Source: Paracidovorax valerianellae (GTDB lineage: Bacteria; Pseudomonadota; Gammaproteobacteria; Burkholderiales; Burkholderiaceae_C). From it: a stretch of 64,000 nt of DNA. The stretch spans positions 62,001-126,000 of the forward strand of contig NZ_FMZC01000007.1 of the NCBI RefSeq assembly GCF_900102625.1. Reading direction: 5' to 3'. The notes beneath the pieces were generated by a model. That model was given only the letters and a program-made list of their open reading frames with translations, searched no databases and was not told the DNA's origin. Positions 20,393-30,110 of the stretch are shown here, one piece after another. Both the position numbers and the translations under genes were made by a program. How positions within the stretch are numbered: position 1 is the stretch's first letter; each line of letters starts with the position of its first letter.

Positions 20393-20767
20393 TCAAAATT
20401 CGACAGGTTGCAGGTGGTGGTCAGTATGCCAGCGCACTACGTCCTGGCTCTCGGAGAGTTCGATCTTCACAAGGCCTCCACGGCACGGCCCGCCTGCGCA
20501 GGCGCCCGTATCGGGCCGGTAGGCTGCACCGTGCGTGGCACACAGCAGCCACTGACCGGTGTCATCGAAGAAGCGTCCCGGCTGGTAGTCCATTTCCATC
20601 GGAACGTGGGTGCAGCGATTCAGGTAAGCGTATGGCTGGCCTTTGAAGCGCACGGCGAAGGCCCGGCAGGCCTGGCCGGCATACACCACGTCAAAGGCCA
20701 CAGCATCTCCGCTGTCCACTAAGTCGGCGACAGCGCACAAGTCAATGGGCTGCGAAGTGAACGTCAT
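20393..20767 (-). CDS. Rieske [2Fe-2S] ferredoxin-type protein
   Basis: A 124-residue soluble Rieske protein. The two cluster-binding boxes are present: C-T-H (NRCTHVPM, about residues 51-56) and C-x-x-H (LLCATHGAAY, about residues 75-84). No catalytic domain is attached, so it is a small electron carrier or standalone Rieske-fold protein of unknown partner. It lies between gph and sppA, all leftward, and probably belongs to one operon with them. Confidence 0.9.
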   Translation of the reverse strand: MTFTSQPIDLCAVADLVDSGDAVAFDVVYAGQACRAFAVRFKGQPYAYLNRCTHVPMEMDYQPGRFFDDTGQWLLCATHGAAYRPDTGACAGGPCRGGLVKIELSESQDVVRWHTDHHLQPVEF

Positions 20768-20825
20768 GCGATTTTGTTAACCACTGGAGCGAAGCAGCGA
20801 AAAATATTGCGGCCTAGCCACACGA

Positions 20826-21494
20826 TCAGCCGTGCTGCAAAAGCCAGTCGTGCAGTTCTTTCACCGTATGCATCACGCCCAGCGGCTTCAATGCATCAAA
20901 CCCCCCTGGCTCGTGTGCGCCGTAGCTCACGCCGATGCTCGCGCAGCCTGCCGACAGGGCCATCTGCAGATCATGGGTGGTATCGCCGATCATCAGCAGC
21001 CGCTCTGGGGCCACGTCGAACTCGGCCATCAACTCCTGGAGCATGAGCGGATGCGGTTTGCCGGCGGTTTCATCCGCAGTCCGCGAGCCATCGAACATGC
21101 CGCGCAGCGCGACCGTGTGCAGCACTTCGTCCAGTCCGCGCCGGCTTTTGCCGGTTGCAACCGCCAGCAAGTGACCGCGGGCTCGCAGGTCTTCGAGCAT
21201 GGGAAGCACTCCGGCGAACAGACTCAGATCGTCCTGATGCTTGAGATAGTGATAGCGGTAGCGATTGCCCAATTCGGCGTGCTTTTCCACGGGAACATCG
21301 GGCGCAGCATGCGTCAGCGCCTGCATGAGGCCCATGCCGATTACCCAGGCAGCGGCCTGGTCAGTCGGCACCGTGCCCCCGACATCGCGCACGGCATCCT
21401 GGATACAGCGCACGATGATGGCGGTGGAGTCGTAAAGCGTGCCGTCCCAGTCGAAAGCGATGAGATCGAAGCGGCGGCGTTGGGTCGTGGGCAT
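20826..21494 (-). CDS. gph: HAD-superfamily phosphatase, phosphoglycolate phosphatase type
   Basis: A 222-residue HAD hydrolase. The nucleophile motif FDWDGTLYDS opens the protein, the Ser/Thr motif is in LAVATGKSRRG, and the acidic metal motif is in MIGDTTHDLQMA. A cap of helices follows the first motif as in phosphoglycolate phosphatase. Placement directly downstream of an RluC-type pseudouridine synthase is common in betaproteobacteria. The true substrate could be another small phosphate ester. The start is the ATG that opens MPTTQRRRFDLIAFDWDG, four bases after rluC ends. Confidence 0.88.
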   Translation of the reverse strand: MPTTQRRRFDLIAFDWDGTLYDSTAIIVRCIQDAVRDVGGTVPTDQAAAWVIGMGLMQALTHAAPDVPVEKHAELGNRYRYHYLKHQDDLSLFAGVLPMLEDLRARGHLLAVATGKSRRGLDEVLHTVALRGMFDGSRTADETAGKPHPLMLQELMAEFDVAPERLLMIGDTTHDLQMALSAGCASIGVSYGAHEPGGFDALKPLGVMHTVKELHDWLLQHG

Positions 21495-21498
21495 GGTT

Positions 21499-22512
21499 TC
21501 AGACAGTGGCGCCGGTGAATTCGGCCAGATCGGGCGGCAGTTCTGCGCGCAATTCGATGCGCTCGCCGTTGGAGGGGTGGGCGAACTGTAACCTCCAGGC
21601 ATGCAGGAACATGCGCTTGAGTCCGTGTTTGCCCAGCCGCTTGTTCAGTTCGAAGTCGCCGTATTTATCGTCGCCAACGATCGCATGGCCCTGGCTGGCC
21701 AGGTGCACGCGAATCTGATGCGTACGCCCCGTCTTGATGGTGACCTCCAAAAGTGACATGGCCGGCAACCCTTCTGCCGGACGCACCGGAAGGTAGCTGC
21801 GCACTTTCACGAGGGTGATCGAGCGCATGCCGTCAGGGTCCTCTGGCGTGGTGACCCGAACGCGCCGTTCACCATCGGCCTGCAGATACTTGTGCAGGGG
21901 CGTGTCGATCACTTTCTTGTTGGCGGCCCAGGTGCCGGACACAAGTGCCAGATACGTCTTGCCCGTCGCGCGCTCGCGAAACTGGTCCTGCAGATGGATC
22001 AGTGCAGAGCGCTTCTTCGCCACGAGGAGAATGCCCGAGGTCTCCCGGTCCAGCCGGTGGACCAATTCCAGAAACCGGGCCTGCGGCCGGGCCTGCCGCA
22101 GTTGCTCGATGACCCCGAAGCTCACTCCGCTGCCGCCATGTACCGCGACCCCTGCGGGCTTGTCGATGGCGATCAGGTGATCATCTTCCAGCAGCACCGG
22201 GAATTCGCGCGCAGGCGCCGGACGCTCGGCTTTCTCGGCCACCTTCTCCGAAATGCGCACCGGCGGCAAGCGAACGAGGTCGCCCGCCGACACCCGGGTG
22301 TCAGCGCTGGCACGGCCCTTGTTGATGCGAACTTCGCCGCTTCGAATGATGCGGTACACGTGCGTTTTCGGTACGCCCTTCAGTTCGCGTATCAGAAAGT
22401 TATCGAGTCTTTGCCCGGCCGACTCTTCATCGACTTCGACGATGCGGGCTGCAGCGGGGGCGGGGTTTGGGGTACTGTCGGGCGCCGGTTTGCCCCCTAT
22501 AATGTGTTTCAC
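21499..22512 (-). CDS. rluC: 23S rRNA pseudouridine synthase RluC/RluD family
   Basis: Forms pseudouridines in 23S rRNA. The product (337 residues from the GTG at 22512) has an N-terminal S4 RNA-binding domain (QRLDNFLIRELKGVPKTHVY). The catalytic Asp is in ELVHRLDRETSGILLVAK. The C-terminal part carries SLLEVTIKTGRTHQIRVH. GTG was chosen because VKHIIGGKPAP is the likely conserved N-terminus; the longer open frame upstream is not supported. The gene is divergent from rne, and a TATAAT on the opposite strand lies inside its first codons. Confidence 0.9.
   Translation of the reverse strand: MKHIIGGKPAPDSTPNPAPAAARIVEVDEESAGQRLDNFLIRELKGVPKTHVYRIIRSGEVRINKGRASADTRVSAGDLVRLPPVRISEKVAEKAERPAPAREFPVLLEDDHLIAIDKPAGVAVHGGSGVSFGVIEQLRQARPQARFLELVHRLDRETSGILLVAKKRSALIHLQDQFRERATGKTYLALVSGTWAANKKVIDTPLHKYLQADGERRVRVTTPEDPDGMRSITLVKVRSYLPVRPAEGLPAMSLLEVTIKTGRTHQIRVHLASQGHAIVGDDKYGDFELNKRLGKHGLKRMFLHAWRLQFAHPSNGERIELRAELPPDLAEFTGATV
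22475..22503 (+). promoter_or_regulatory. Candidate rne promoter
   Basis: A perfect -10 hexamer TATAAT lies at 22498-22503 with a weak -35 (CTGTCG, 22475-22480) 17 bases upstream. Transcription from here would start near 22510 and give an rne leader of about 580 bases. It overlaps the first codons of divergent rluC. RNase E is known in E. coli for a long autoregulatory leader, which makes the placement plausible. Confidence 0.4.
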
Positions 22513-22779
22513 CTGCGCGATGTTCTGTAAGTGGTTGATTTGTCTGGAGTTTAGTCCACGCAACCTTGCAAGCCGCGCGGGCAGGTCGATGCCAACGGGC
22601 GTCGTGTGCGCAGATTGCAGGCCAGATGCCTGTGGTGGCTCCCACGCCGTGCGGCCGGCTGACAAATTGAAACACCGAAACCGGAATCCCCAGTCCGCAG
22701 GCCGCCCAACAGGCAGGTTCTGCGGGCGGATCAAAGCGAAAACATGTGGGCATTGTTGGCATGGATTGTGACCCTTTGG

Positions 22780-22942
22780 CGAAGGCGCCTGCCTTCGGCA
22801 TGGGCTCAGCAGTCGCCCGCAATGCCCGTGCAGCCTGCGCCATCAGGCACGTCTTTCATGGCAACGCTGCACACATTTCCCCTCGCCCCCATCCACGCGC
22901 CCCCGCCACGACTGCGAAGCTAGAGCTTTGCAGCCGCGTGGC
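22780..22942 (+). promoter_or_regulatory. Structured leader region of rne with two hairpins
   Basis: The 579-base gap 22513-23091 holds no supported gene. It contains a 7-base-pair hairpin at 22780-22797 (CGAAGGC/GCCTTCG, loop GCCT). A stronger bipartite hairpin lies at 22905-22942: an outer GCCACG/CGTGGC stem and an inner 9-base-pair stem (CTGCGAAGC/GCTTTGCAG, one G-U pair, loop TAGA) separated by an asymmetric internal loop. In E. coli, hairpins in the rne leader are bound by RNase E for feedback control; here this is analogy only. Confidence 0.45.
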
Positions 22943-23091
22943 ATTGCGGCAATTCCCTTCGTTTCAACGCGTCGGCCCTGGCATCCATGGCTCCTGAAGA
23001 GCCTGTGTCATTGGTTTGAATGGTCGGGACGCGCGCCGATGCAGCTTTTTCGCTGCGCGCCGCCCGGCCGACAACGAAAAGGAATCCCATC

Positions 23092-26000
23092 ATGAAGCGG
23101 ATGCTCATCAACGCCACGCAGCCCGAAGAACGCCGTCTGGCCATCGTCGACGGCCAGAAGCTGCTGGATTACGAAATCGAAATCGAAGGGCGCGAACAGC
23201 GCAAGGGCAACATCTACAAGGCCGTCGTCACCCGTGTGGAGCCTTCTCTGGAAGCCTGCTTCGTCGATTACGGCGAAGACCGCCACGGCTTCCTGCCTTT
23301 CAAGGAAATCTCCCGCCAGTATTTCGCCGAAGGCGTTTCGGTCAGCCAGGCGCGCATCAACGACGTGATCCGCGAAGGCCAGGAACTGCTGGTGCAGGTC
23401 GAAAAGGAAGAGCGCGGCAACAAGGGCGCGGCCCTGACCACTTTCGTGTCGCTGGCCGGCCGCTATGTGGTGCTGATGCCCAACAACCCCCGTGGCGGAG
23501 GCGTTTCGCGTCGCATCGAGGGTGAAGACCGGGCCGAGCTCAAAGAAGCGATGGACCAGCTCGAGTACCCCAAGGGCATGAGCATCATCGCGCGCACGGC
23601 CGGTATCGGCCGCATGGCGCCCGAACTGCAGTGGGACCTGAACTACCTGCTCAAGCTCTGGACCGCGATCGACGGCGCAGCCAAGGGCGGCAAGGGCGCC
23701 TTCCTGATCTACCAGGAGTCGAGCCTGGTCATCCGCGCCATCCGCGACTATTTCAATAGCGACATCGGCGACATCCTCATCGACACCGACGACATCTACG
23801 AGCAGGCGCACCAGTTCATGGCGCACGTGATGCCCGAGCATGCCGGCAAGGTCAAGCGCTACCGCGACGACGCCGCCCTGTTCAGCCGCTTCCAGATCGA
23901 GCACCAGATCGAGTCGGCCTACGCCCGCACCGTGACGCTGCCTTCCGGTGGCGCCATCGTGATCGACCACACCGAAGCGCTGGTGAGCGTGGACGTGAAC
24001 TCCGCCCGCGCCATCAAGGGCGGCGACATCGAGGAAACCGCCACCCGCACCAACCTGGAAGCCGCCGACGAAGTGGCCCGCCAGATGCGGCTGCGCGACC
24101 TGGGCGGCCTGATCGTCATCGACTTCATCGACATGGAAGAGTCGAAGAACCGCCGCGAAGTCGAAAACCGCCTGCGCGACGCGCTGCGCCAGGACCGCGC
24201 CCGCGTGCAGTTCGGCACGATCAGCAAGTTCGGCCTCATGGAAATGAGCCGCCAGCGCCTGAAGCCCGCGTTGAGCGAAGGCTCGTCCATCCCCTGCCCC
24301 CGCTGCGGTGGCTCGGGCCACATCCGCGACACCGAATCGTCGGCGCTGCAGATCCTGCGGATCATTCAGGAAGAGTCCATGAAGGACAACACGGCCGCCG
24401 TGCACTGCCAGGTGCCCGTGGAAGTGGCTTCGTTCCTGCTCAACGAAAAGCGCCCCGAGATCGCCAAGATTGAACTCAAGCAGCGCGTGACCGTGCTGAT
24501 GGTGCCCAACAAGACCCTGGAGACGCCGAACTACAAGCTCGAGCGCCTCAAGCACGACGACCCGCGCCTGGATCACATTGACGCCAGCTACAAGCTCGTC
24601 GAAGAAGTGGAAGACCCCACCGCCGTCACCCGCCGCTCGCAAGAGCCCACCAACAAGCAGACCCCGGTGATCAAGGGTGTGCTGCCCGACGCGCCCGCGC
24701 CAATCGCCGAGCCCCGTCCGGAAGGCGCTGCGCGCAGTGCATCGCACAGCCGGCCCGCCGCTGCGGCCGCAGCGGCAGCCGCCGCCGCCACTCCGGTGCC
24801 AGCGCCCGCACCGGCTGCAGCCCCTGCGCCGCAAGAGCAGGGATTCTTTGCATGGCTCAAGAGCCTGTTCGGTTTCGGCGAGCCTCCACGCGCCCCTGCG
24901 CCAGTGGTCACGCCTGCGCCAGCCCCTGCCGCCGAGCCCGCCCGAGAAGGCCGGCGTGAAGGCCGTGGCGGCGACCGTGGCCGCCGTGGTGAACGCAATG
25001 GCGACCGCAGTGGTCCGCGCGACGGACAACGCGAAGGCAGCGGCGAAGGCCGTGGCCGCCGCGACGGCCGCGCAGAACGGCCTGAAGGCGAAGCACCGCG
25101 CAACGGTCGCGGACCGCGCGATGGCGAAGCCCGCGGTGGCCGCGACGGCGAGCGCCGTGAAGGCCGCGAAGGCCGTCCCGAAGGCGAAGCCCGCAATGGA
25201 AGCCGCGAGCCTCGTGAGCCCCGTGAACCGCGCGAAGGCCGTGGCCGTGAGCGCCGCGATGGCGAGCCCCGCCAGGCCCCGCTGAATGCGGAACAAGGCG
25301 CTGCCCTCCCCTCGACCGCTTCGGTGACGCTGGACGGTGCTGGCGAACCCGTGGAAGCACGCGCTGAACGCGGCCCCCGCCGTGAACGCGGTGAACGGGG
25401 TGGCGAACGCGGTGGCCGTGGCGAACGCGGTGGCCGCGAGCGCGGTCCCCGTGTCGATGAGACCGCTGGCATTGGCCAAGGCCCTGTGGCGGACTTCGTG
25501 GACACGTCGCCCATGGCATCCCTGCCCGATCTCGACCTGACCGGCAACGATGCTGCACCCGCAGCGCCTGCCGCCGGCGGCGAAGAACGCCGTGAACGCC
25601 GGTCCCGCGACCGCTACGGCCGCGACCGCCGCGAGCGTGGCGAACGCGCCCCGCGTGAAAACGGTGCCGAGCAGGAGCAACCGCCAGCGAACTTGATGGA
25701 CTTCGACGCGAGCGCGACGGCTTCGGCCGACGATGCACCTGCAGAAGGCTCGCAAGAACCCGCACGCCGCAGCTACTTCAACGCGTCCGCAGCGCCTGCC
25801 GCTCAGCCGCAAGAACCCTTAGCGGCCCCCGTGGCGCCGGTGGCTTCTTCGGAGCCCGTGGCAGAGTCCTTCGCCCCGGCACCGGTGGCACCCCGTCCTG
25901 TGCCAGCACCGGCTCCAACACCCGTTGCCGCCCCGGTGGCACCAGTGGCCTCGGTCGCAGCGCCCGTTGCGCCATTGCCAACGCCAACGCCGGCACCCGT

Positions 26001-26343
26001 GCCAGCGCCTGCGCCAGTGGTCGCGGCACGGCCTGCAGCCGCCGCTCCGGCGCCAGCAGCGATGGCCTCGGCCAACGGCGCCATGCCTCGGGTTCAGGCG
26101 TTCACGCTGCCTGTGGACGAGTTGAGCCAGATCGCTCAGACCTCGGGCCTGCAGTGGGTGAACTCCGACGCGGAAAAGATCGCTGCGGCGCAAGCCGCCA
26201 TCGCCGCGGAGCCGCGCCCGATCCACGTTCCGCGTGAGCGCCCCCCAGCGGTGGCGATCGATGACGGTCCGTTGGTGCTGGTGGAAACGCGCCGCGACCT
26301 GCGCGATCTGACGCTGCCGTTCGAGCAGCCTCCCGCCGCCTGA
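23092..26343 (+). CDS. rne: Ribonuclease E
   Basis: The endonuclease that starts mRNA decay and processes rRNA and tRNA precursors. The 1083-residue protein has the S1 domain near residues 35-120, the catalytic Asp motifs [10 protein letters not shown] and [11 protein letters not shown], and the zinc-link CPRCGGSG near residue 400. Beyond residue 510 the chain is disordered: a PA-rich stretch with [12 protein letters not shown] (likely membrane-binding amphipathic helix), then a long Arg/Gly/Glu-rich region, then a Pro/Ala-rich region. A conserved-looking C-terminal segment ([14 protein letters not shown]) follows. ATG 23092 begins the typical [10 protein letters not shown]. The long antisense frames across it are compositional artefacts. 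Confidence 0.96.
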   Translation: MKRMLINATQPEERRLAIVDGQKLLDYEIEIEGREQRKGNIYKAVVTRVEPSLEACFVDYGEDRHGFLPFKEISRQYFAEGVSVSQARINDVIREGQELLVQVEKEERGNKGAALTTFVSLAGRYVVLMPNNPRGGGVSRRIEGEDRAELKEAMDQLEYPKGMSIIARTAGIGRMAPELQWDLNYLLKLWTAIDGAAKGGKGAFLIYQESSLVIRAIRDYFNSDIGDILIDTDDIYEQAHQFMAHVMPEHAGKVKRYRDDAALFSRFQIEHQIESAYARTVTLPSGGAIVIDHTEALVSVDVNSARAIKGGDIEETATRTNLEAADEVARQMRLRDLGGLIVIDFIDMEESKNRREVENRLRDALRQDRARVQFGTISKFGLMEMSRQRLKPALSEGSSIPCPRCGGSGHIRDTESSALQILRIIQEESMKDNTAAVHCQVPVEVASFLLNEKRPEIAKIELKQRVTVLMVPNKTLETPNYKLERLKHDDPRLDHIDASYKLVEEVEDPTAVTRRSQEPTNKQTPVIKGVLPDAPAPIAEPRPEGAARSASHSRPAAAAAAAAAAATPVPAPAPAAAPAPQEQGFFAWLKSLFGFGEPPRAPAPVVTPAPAPAAEPAREGRREGRGGDRGRRGERNGDRSGPRDGQREGSGEGRGRRDGRAERPEGEAPRNGRGPRDGEARGGRDGERREGREGRPEGEARNGSREPREPREPREGRGRERRDGEPRQAPLNAEQGAALPSTASVTLDGAGEPVEARAERGPRRERGERGGERGGRGERGGRERGPRVDETAGIGQGPVADFVDTSPMASLPDLDLTGNDAAPAAPAAGGEERRERRSRDRYGRDRRERGERAPRENGAEQEQPPANLMDFDASATASADDAPAEGSQEPARRSYFNASAAPAAQPQEPLAAPVAPVASSEPVAESFAPAPVAPRPVPAPAPTPVAAPVAPVASVAAPVAPLPTPTPAPVPAPAPVVAARPAAAAPAPAAMASANGAMPRVQAFTLPVDELSQIAQTSGLQWVNSDAEKIAAAQAAIAAEPRPIHVPRERPPAVAIDDGPLVLVETRRDLRDLTLPFEQPPAA

Positions 26344-26394
26344 TGCGGCCCCGCCGGCCCGCGGTGCAATGCCCGGGCCGGTTGTTGTATTGAC

Positions 26395-26420
26395 CGGAAA
26401 GCCCCATTGCGGGCTTTCCG
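26395..26420 (+). terminator. rne terminator
   Basis: Perfect 10-base-pair stem CGGAAAGCCC/GGGCTTTCCG with a 6-base loop, followed by CTTTTCTC, located 52 bases after the rne stop and before yaaA. Confidence 0.75.
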
Positions 26421-26455
26421 CTTTTCTCAGAGATCACCGGACCATTGCGACCTCC

Positions 26456-27232
26456 ATGCTGTTCCTGCTGTCTCCCGCCAAATCCCTGGACTACGACACG
26501 CCCCTGCCCGACGGCGTCGGGCACACGCTGCCGCAGTTCGTTTCCCAGTCGACCGCACTCATCGAAGTGCTGCGACAGAAATCCCCCCAGGAGATTGCCG
26601 CCCTGATGGGCATCAGCGATCCGCTGGCCGCGCTGAACGTGGCACGGTATGCCACGTGGCGGCCGAAATTCACCGCCGCCAATGCACGCCAAGCCGTGCT
26701 TGCCTTCAATGGCGATGTGTACGAAGGCCTGCAGGCGCGGTCGCTCACACCGGCCGAGCTGGATTGGGCCCAGAGCCACGTCGCCATCCTGAGCGGCCTG
26801 TACGGCGTGTTGCGTCCGCTGGACCGCATGCAGCCTTACCGCCTGGAAATGGGCACCCGCCTGGCCACCGGCGCGGGGGCTAACCTGTACCAGTTCTGGG
26901 GCGCCACCATCGCGGAATCGCTCAACCGCCAACTGGCGGCGGACGCCACGCCTGTGGTCGTCAATCTGGCTTCGCAGGAATATTTCAAGTCGGTGGACCG
27001 CAAGGTGCTGAAGGCCCGCGTCATCGAATGCGTCTTCGAGGACTGGAAAGGCGGGGTCTACAAGATCATCAGCTTCCACGCCAAGCGGGCCCGGGGGCTC
27101 ATGGCGCGCTATGCCATCCAGCACAAAATGGTCACACCGCGCCGGCTCGAAGGTTTCGACCTGGAAGGCTATGCTTTTGCCTCGGCAGCCTCCACGCCGG
27201 AGCGACTCGTCTTTCGCCGCAAGACAGCCTGA
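26456..27232 (+). CDS. yaaA: Peroxide stress protein YaaA
   Basis: A 258-residue protein of the YaaA/DUF328 family, which in E. coli lowers intracellular free iron during hydrogen peroxide stress. The N-terminus [13 protein letters not shown] is the family signature, with [19 protein letters not shown] and [11 protein letters not shown] also conserved. It is monocistronic or cotranscribed with the downstream dioxygenase, with a gap of 97 bases. The start at 26456 is where homology-like sequence begins. Confidence 0.93.
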   Translation: MLFLLSPAKSLDYDTPLPDGVGHTLPQFVSQSTALIEVLRQKSPQEIAALMGISDPLAALNVARYATWRPKFTAANARQAVLAFNGDVYEGLQARSLTPAELDWAQSHVAILSGLYGVLRPLDRMQPYRLEMGTRLATGAGANLYQFWGATIAESLNRQLAADATPVVVNLASQEYFKSVDRKVLKARVIECVFEDWKGGVYKIISFHAKRARGLMARYAIQHKMVTPRRLEGFDLEGYAFASAASTPERLVFRRKTA

Positions 27233-27329
27233 AGGGCATCGTCCCGACACCGCCACGCCGAAACGATTGAAGGCACCCACTGCTGCCACAGTCCGTTTTA
27301 CGTTTCATGCCATCGACGCCACCGAAGCC

Positions 27330-28220
27330 ATGCCTACCACCTCCCGCCAGACCACCGCATCGACCGACGCCCTCTCCCAGCCCGTGACGCCTGAGCTGCG
27401 GGATTGGATCATCGCCCAGGCGAAGGCGGGGTTCGAGGCTCCGGTAGTGCTGCAGTCCATGCTGGACGCAGGCTGGAAGGAAGACGTCGCCACGAATGCC
27501 ATGGAGCACGTGCTGCGCGACCATCTGGAGACGCTGGCCCAGGCGCAGGGGCAGCCGCCTGCTGCGCGCGTGCCCGAGCCGGACATGGGCGAATCGCCAC
27601 AGTTCATCGACGTCGGCGATCGCCAAGTCGAAGTGCTGATGGCCATGGCCCAGCCCCGCGTGGTGCTGTTCGGCAATCTGCTGTCGCCCGAAGAGTGCGA
27701 GACGCTGATCGCCGAGGCCGAGCCCCGCATGGCGCGCTCCCTCACCGTGGCCACGCGCACGGGCGGCGAAGAGGTGAACGATGACCGCACGAGCGACGGC
27801 ATGTTCTTCCAGCGCGGCGAAAACCCGGTGGTCCGCATGCTGGAAGAGCGCATCGCCCGGCTGGTGAACTGGCCGATGGAAAACGGCGAAGGCCTGCAGG
27901 TGCTGCACTACCGCCCGGGCGCCGAGTACAAGCCGCATTACGACTATTTCGACCCTGCCGAGCCCGGCACGCCCACCATCCTGCGCCGTGGCGGCCAGCG
28001 GGTGGCGACGCTGGTGATCTACCTGAACAACCCGGAAAAGGGCGGCGGCACCACCTTCCCCGACGTGCACTTGGAGGTCGCGCCACGCCAGGGCAATGCG
28101 GTGTTCTTCAGCTACGAACGCCCGCACCCGTCCACACGCACGCTGCACGGCGGCGCGCCGGTCATCGCGGGCGAGAAGTGGATCGCCACCAAATGGCTGC
28201 GCGAACGCCAATTCGACTGA
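27330..28220 (+). CDS. 2-oxoglutarate/Fe(II)-dependent prolyl 4-hydroxylase-like dioxygenase
   Basis: A 296-residue protein whose C-terminal 200 residues form a P4H domain. The iron ligands are in HYDYFD (His-x-Asp) and in RTLHGGAPV (distal His), and the 2-oxoglutarate-binding lysine is in GEKWIATKW. The N-terminal 100 residues look helical and resemble a UBA-like helper region (VLQSMLDAGWKEDVATNAM). Bacterial relatives hydroxylate prolines in, for example, EF-Tu or peptides; the substrate here is unknown. No signal peptide is visible, so it is cytoplasmic. Confidence 0.88.
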   Translation: MPTTSRQTTASTDALSQPVTPELRDWIIAQAKAGFEAPVVLQSMLDAGWKEDVATNAMEHVLRDHLETLAQAQGQPPAARVPEPDMGESPQFIDVGDRQVEVLMAMAQPRVVLFGNLLSPEECETLIAEAEPRMARSLTVATRTGGEEVNDDRTSDGMFFQRGENPVVRMLEERIARLVNWPMENGEGLQVLHYRPGAEYKPHYDYFDPAEPGTPTILRRGGQRVATLVIYLNNPEKGGGTTFPDVHLEVAPRQGNAVFFSYERPHPSTRTLHGGAPVIAGEKWIATKWLRERQFD

Positions 28221-28224
28221 TTTG

Positions 28225-28283
28225 AATGAAATCGGCCTCACGCCGCCGTATTCATTGCGGTGGCAGCTATTGATTTGATAGCA
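28225..28283 (-). repeat. Dispersed palindromic repeat, copy D (upstream of queF)
   Basis: Read leftward: TTGCTATCAAATCAATAGC, then a GC-rich centre, then GAGGCCGATTTC. It begins five bases after the dioxygenase stop and ends 23 bases before queF, so it lies in the queF leader. Layout and length match copies A, B, C and E. Confidence 0.75.
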
Positions 28284-28305
28284 AATAGCAAATCTGGAAG
28301 ATCCC

Positions 28306-29151
28306 ATGAACACGCCTGAACAATCGCAGCTGGGCCGCATTTCGGCCTACGCGGACCAATACGACGCATCACTGCTCTTTCCGATTCCGCGCGCGGGCAA
28401 GCGCGCAGAGATCGGCATCGCCACGACAGCGCCCTTTTTCGGCGCCGACCTGTGGACGGCGTTCGAGCTGTCCTGGCTCAACCTGCGCGGCAAGCCACAG
28501 GTGGCCATCGCGCACGTGACGGTGCCGTGCGAAACGCTGAACATCGTCGAAAGCAAGTCGTTCAAGCTCTACCTGAACAGCTTCAACAACACCCGCTTCG
28601 CCGATGCGGCCGAAGTGCAGGCGCGCATCCGCGCCGATGTGAGCGAAGCCGTCTGGCGCGGCGCCCCACAGGCCGGCACGGTCGGCGTGAAGCTGCTGCT
28701 GCCCGAGCTGTTCGACCGCGAGCCCGTGCACGAACTCGACGGCTTGCTGCTTGACCGCCTGGACGTGGAATGCACGCAGTACACGCCAGCGCCCGAGCTG
28801 CTGTCGGCCAACCACGCCGAGACGCCGGTGACCGAGGCGCTCACGAGCCATTTGCTCAAGAGCAATTGCCTCGTGACCGGGCAGCCGGACTGGGGCAGCG
28901 TGCGCATCCACTACAGCGGCCCGCAGATCGATCAGGCCGGGCTGCTGCAGTACCTGGTGAGTTTTCGCAACCACAACGAATTCCACGAGCAGTGCGTGGA
29001 GCGCATCTTCATGGACGTGTGGACGCGCTGCAAACCGATCAAGCTGTCGGTGTATGCACGCTACACGCGCCGTGGTGGCCTGGATATCAACCCGTTTCGC
29101 ACCAGCCATCCGCAGGCTTTGCCAGCCAACGTGCGCACGGCGCGCCAGTGA
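28306..29151 (+). CDS. queF: NADPH-dependent 7-cyano-7-deazaguanine reductase QueF (type II)
   Basis: Reduces preQ0 to preQ1 in queuosine tRNA modification. The 281-residue length is that of the two-domain (type II) QueF. The catalytic cysteine is in [14 protein letters not shown] at about residue 187, and the NADPH-binding [13 protein letters not shown] motif is at about residues 84-96. It is preceded by a dispersed repeat; I do not see a preQ1 riboswitch in the short leader. No other queuosine gene is in the window. Confidence 0.95.
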   Translation: MNTPEQSQLGRISAYADQYDASLLFPIPRAGKRAEIGIATTAPFFGADLWTAFELSWLNLRGKPQVAIAHVTVPCETLNIVESKSFKLYLNSFNNTRFADAAEVQARIRADVSEAVWRGAPQAGTVGVKLLLPELFDREPVHELDGLLLDRLDVECTQYTPAPELLSANHAETPVTEALTSHLLKSNCLVTGQPDWGSVRIHYSGPQIDQAGLLQYLVSFRNHNEFHEQCVERIFMDVWTRCKPIKLSVYARYTRRGGLDINPFRTSHPQALPANVRTARQ

Positions 29152-29187
29152 CGCGGCGGCCGGGAATTCACCCGGCCCCGCCGCCCG

Positions 29188-30039
29188 TCAGCTGAGCGTG
29201 CGGCGCAGCAGGCTCACGCGCTCGGCGATGGCGTCGATGTCGAGCCCCTCTTCCACGCGCTCCAGGTACATCTCCAGATCGGCCACCGCCAGCGCGGTGT
29301 CGCCGCGCTCCGCATGGGCCAGGCCCCGGTCGCGCCACTCGCCCCAGGCTTCGGGCAGGAGCACGACGAGCCGGTCCTGCACGGCCACCAGCCGCCCCCA
29401 ATCCTTTTGCGAGCGGTGGATTTCCTTGAGGTTGCGCAGCATGCGGGCGATCACGTCGCGCGGCGGCGCGGCCTGCAGGTACAGGCCCAGTGGAATGTCG
29501 TAGTCGTCCACCAGCCCGCTGCGGCGCTTGTAGGGTTCGAGCCGCTCCGACAGTTCTTCGCGCGACAGCGACTGGCCCGTGGTCGGGTCCATTACTACCT
29601 GCCCCTTGGGTAGCAGCACCTTGACCATGAAGTGCCCTGGAAACGAGACCCCTCGCGCGTGCAGGTCGAGCCCCTGGGCCAGTTCCATCCAGACCAGAGC
29701 GAGCGAAATCGGAATGCCCCGGCGCGTGCGCAGCACGGCGTTGAGGTAGCTGTTCTCGGGGTCGTAGTAGTCGTTGACGTTGCCGGCAAAGCCCAGGTCG
29801 CCGAAGAAGAACTGGTTGAGCGACCGCAGCCGCTGCAGCGACGAGGCATCGACCGGCAGACGCCTGCGCAGCCGGGCCAGCAACTGGTCCACATCGCCCA
29901 GCAGTTGCTGCACATCGAACTCGGGATACTCATCCTGGGCAATGGAAGCGGCGGCCTCCAGCAGCGGGAACTGGTCGTCGCTGCGCACCAGGGTAGCGAA
30001 ATACTCCAGCGGAGTCGGAAGGGAATAGCTCAGGGCCAT
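29188..30039 (-). CDS. SirB1/transglutaminase-like and TPR domain protein
   Basis: A 283-residue protein of the SirB1 family: a transglutaminase-like N-terminal domain (ENSYLNAVLRTRRGIPISLALVWMELA, then GVSFPGHFMVK) followed by a C-terminal TPR-like helical region (RDRGLAHAERGDTALAVADLEMYLE). The cysteine expected in an active transglutaminase is not evident in the core, so catalysis is doubtful. It lies downstream of murJ on the same strand with a gap of about 70 bases. The biological role is not established. Confidence 0.85.
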   Translation of the reverse strand: MALSYSLPTPLEYFATLVRSDDQFPLLEAAASIAQDEYPEFDVQQLLGDVDQLLARLRRRLPVDASSLQRLRSLNQFFFGDLGFAGNVNDYYDPENSYLNAVLRTRRGIPISLALVWMELAQGLDLHARGVSFPGHFMVKVLLPKGQVVMDPTTGQSLSREELSERLEPYKRRSGLVDDYDIPLGLYLQAAPPRDVIARMLRNLKEIHRSQKDWGRLVAVQDRLVVLLPEAWGEWRDRGLAHAERGDTALAVADLEMYLERVEEGLDIDAIAERVSLLRRTLS

Positions 30040-30110
30040 GCGAGGGTTGTAAAGGGCGTGCCGCGCCGCGTCAAGCAGACGAAAAGGCCGAAAAACAGTA
30101 CAAAAGCCGC

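Noticed and set aside
23008-25812. A 934-codon open frame antisense to rne
   Set aside because: It mirrors the Arg/Gly/Ala-rich coding of rne and is low-complexity; rne has clear catalytic motifs in the other strand.
24760-26080. CRISPR-like or tandem DNA repeats in the 3' half of rne
   Set aside because: The repetition comes from Arg-Gly-Glu and Pro-Ala codon runs in a disordered protein tail, without regular repeat-spacer structure.
28284-28305. A preQ1 riboswitch before queF
   Set aside because: The leader is short and filled by a dispersed repeat; no preQ1-type pseudoknot pattern is visible.
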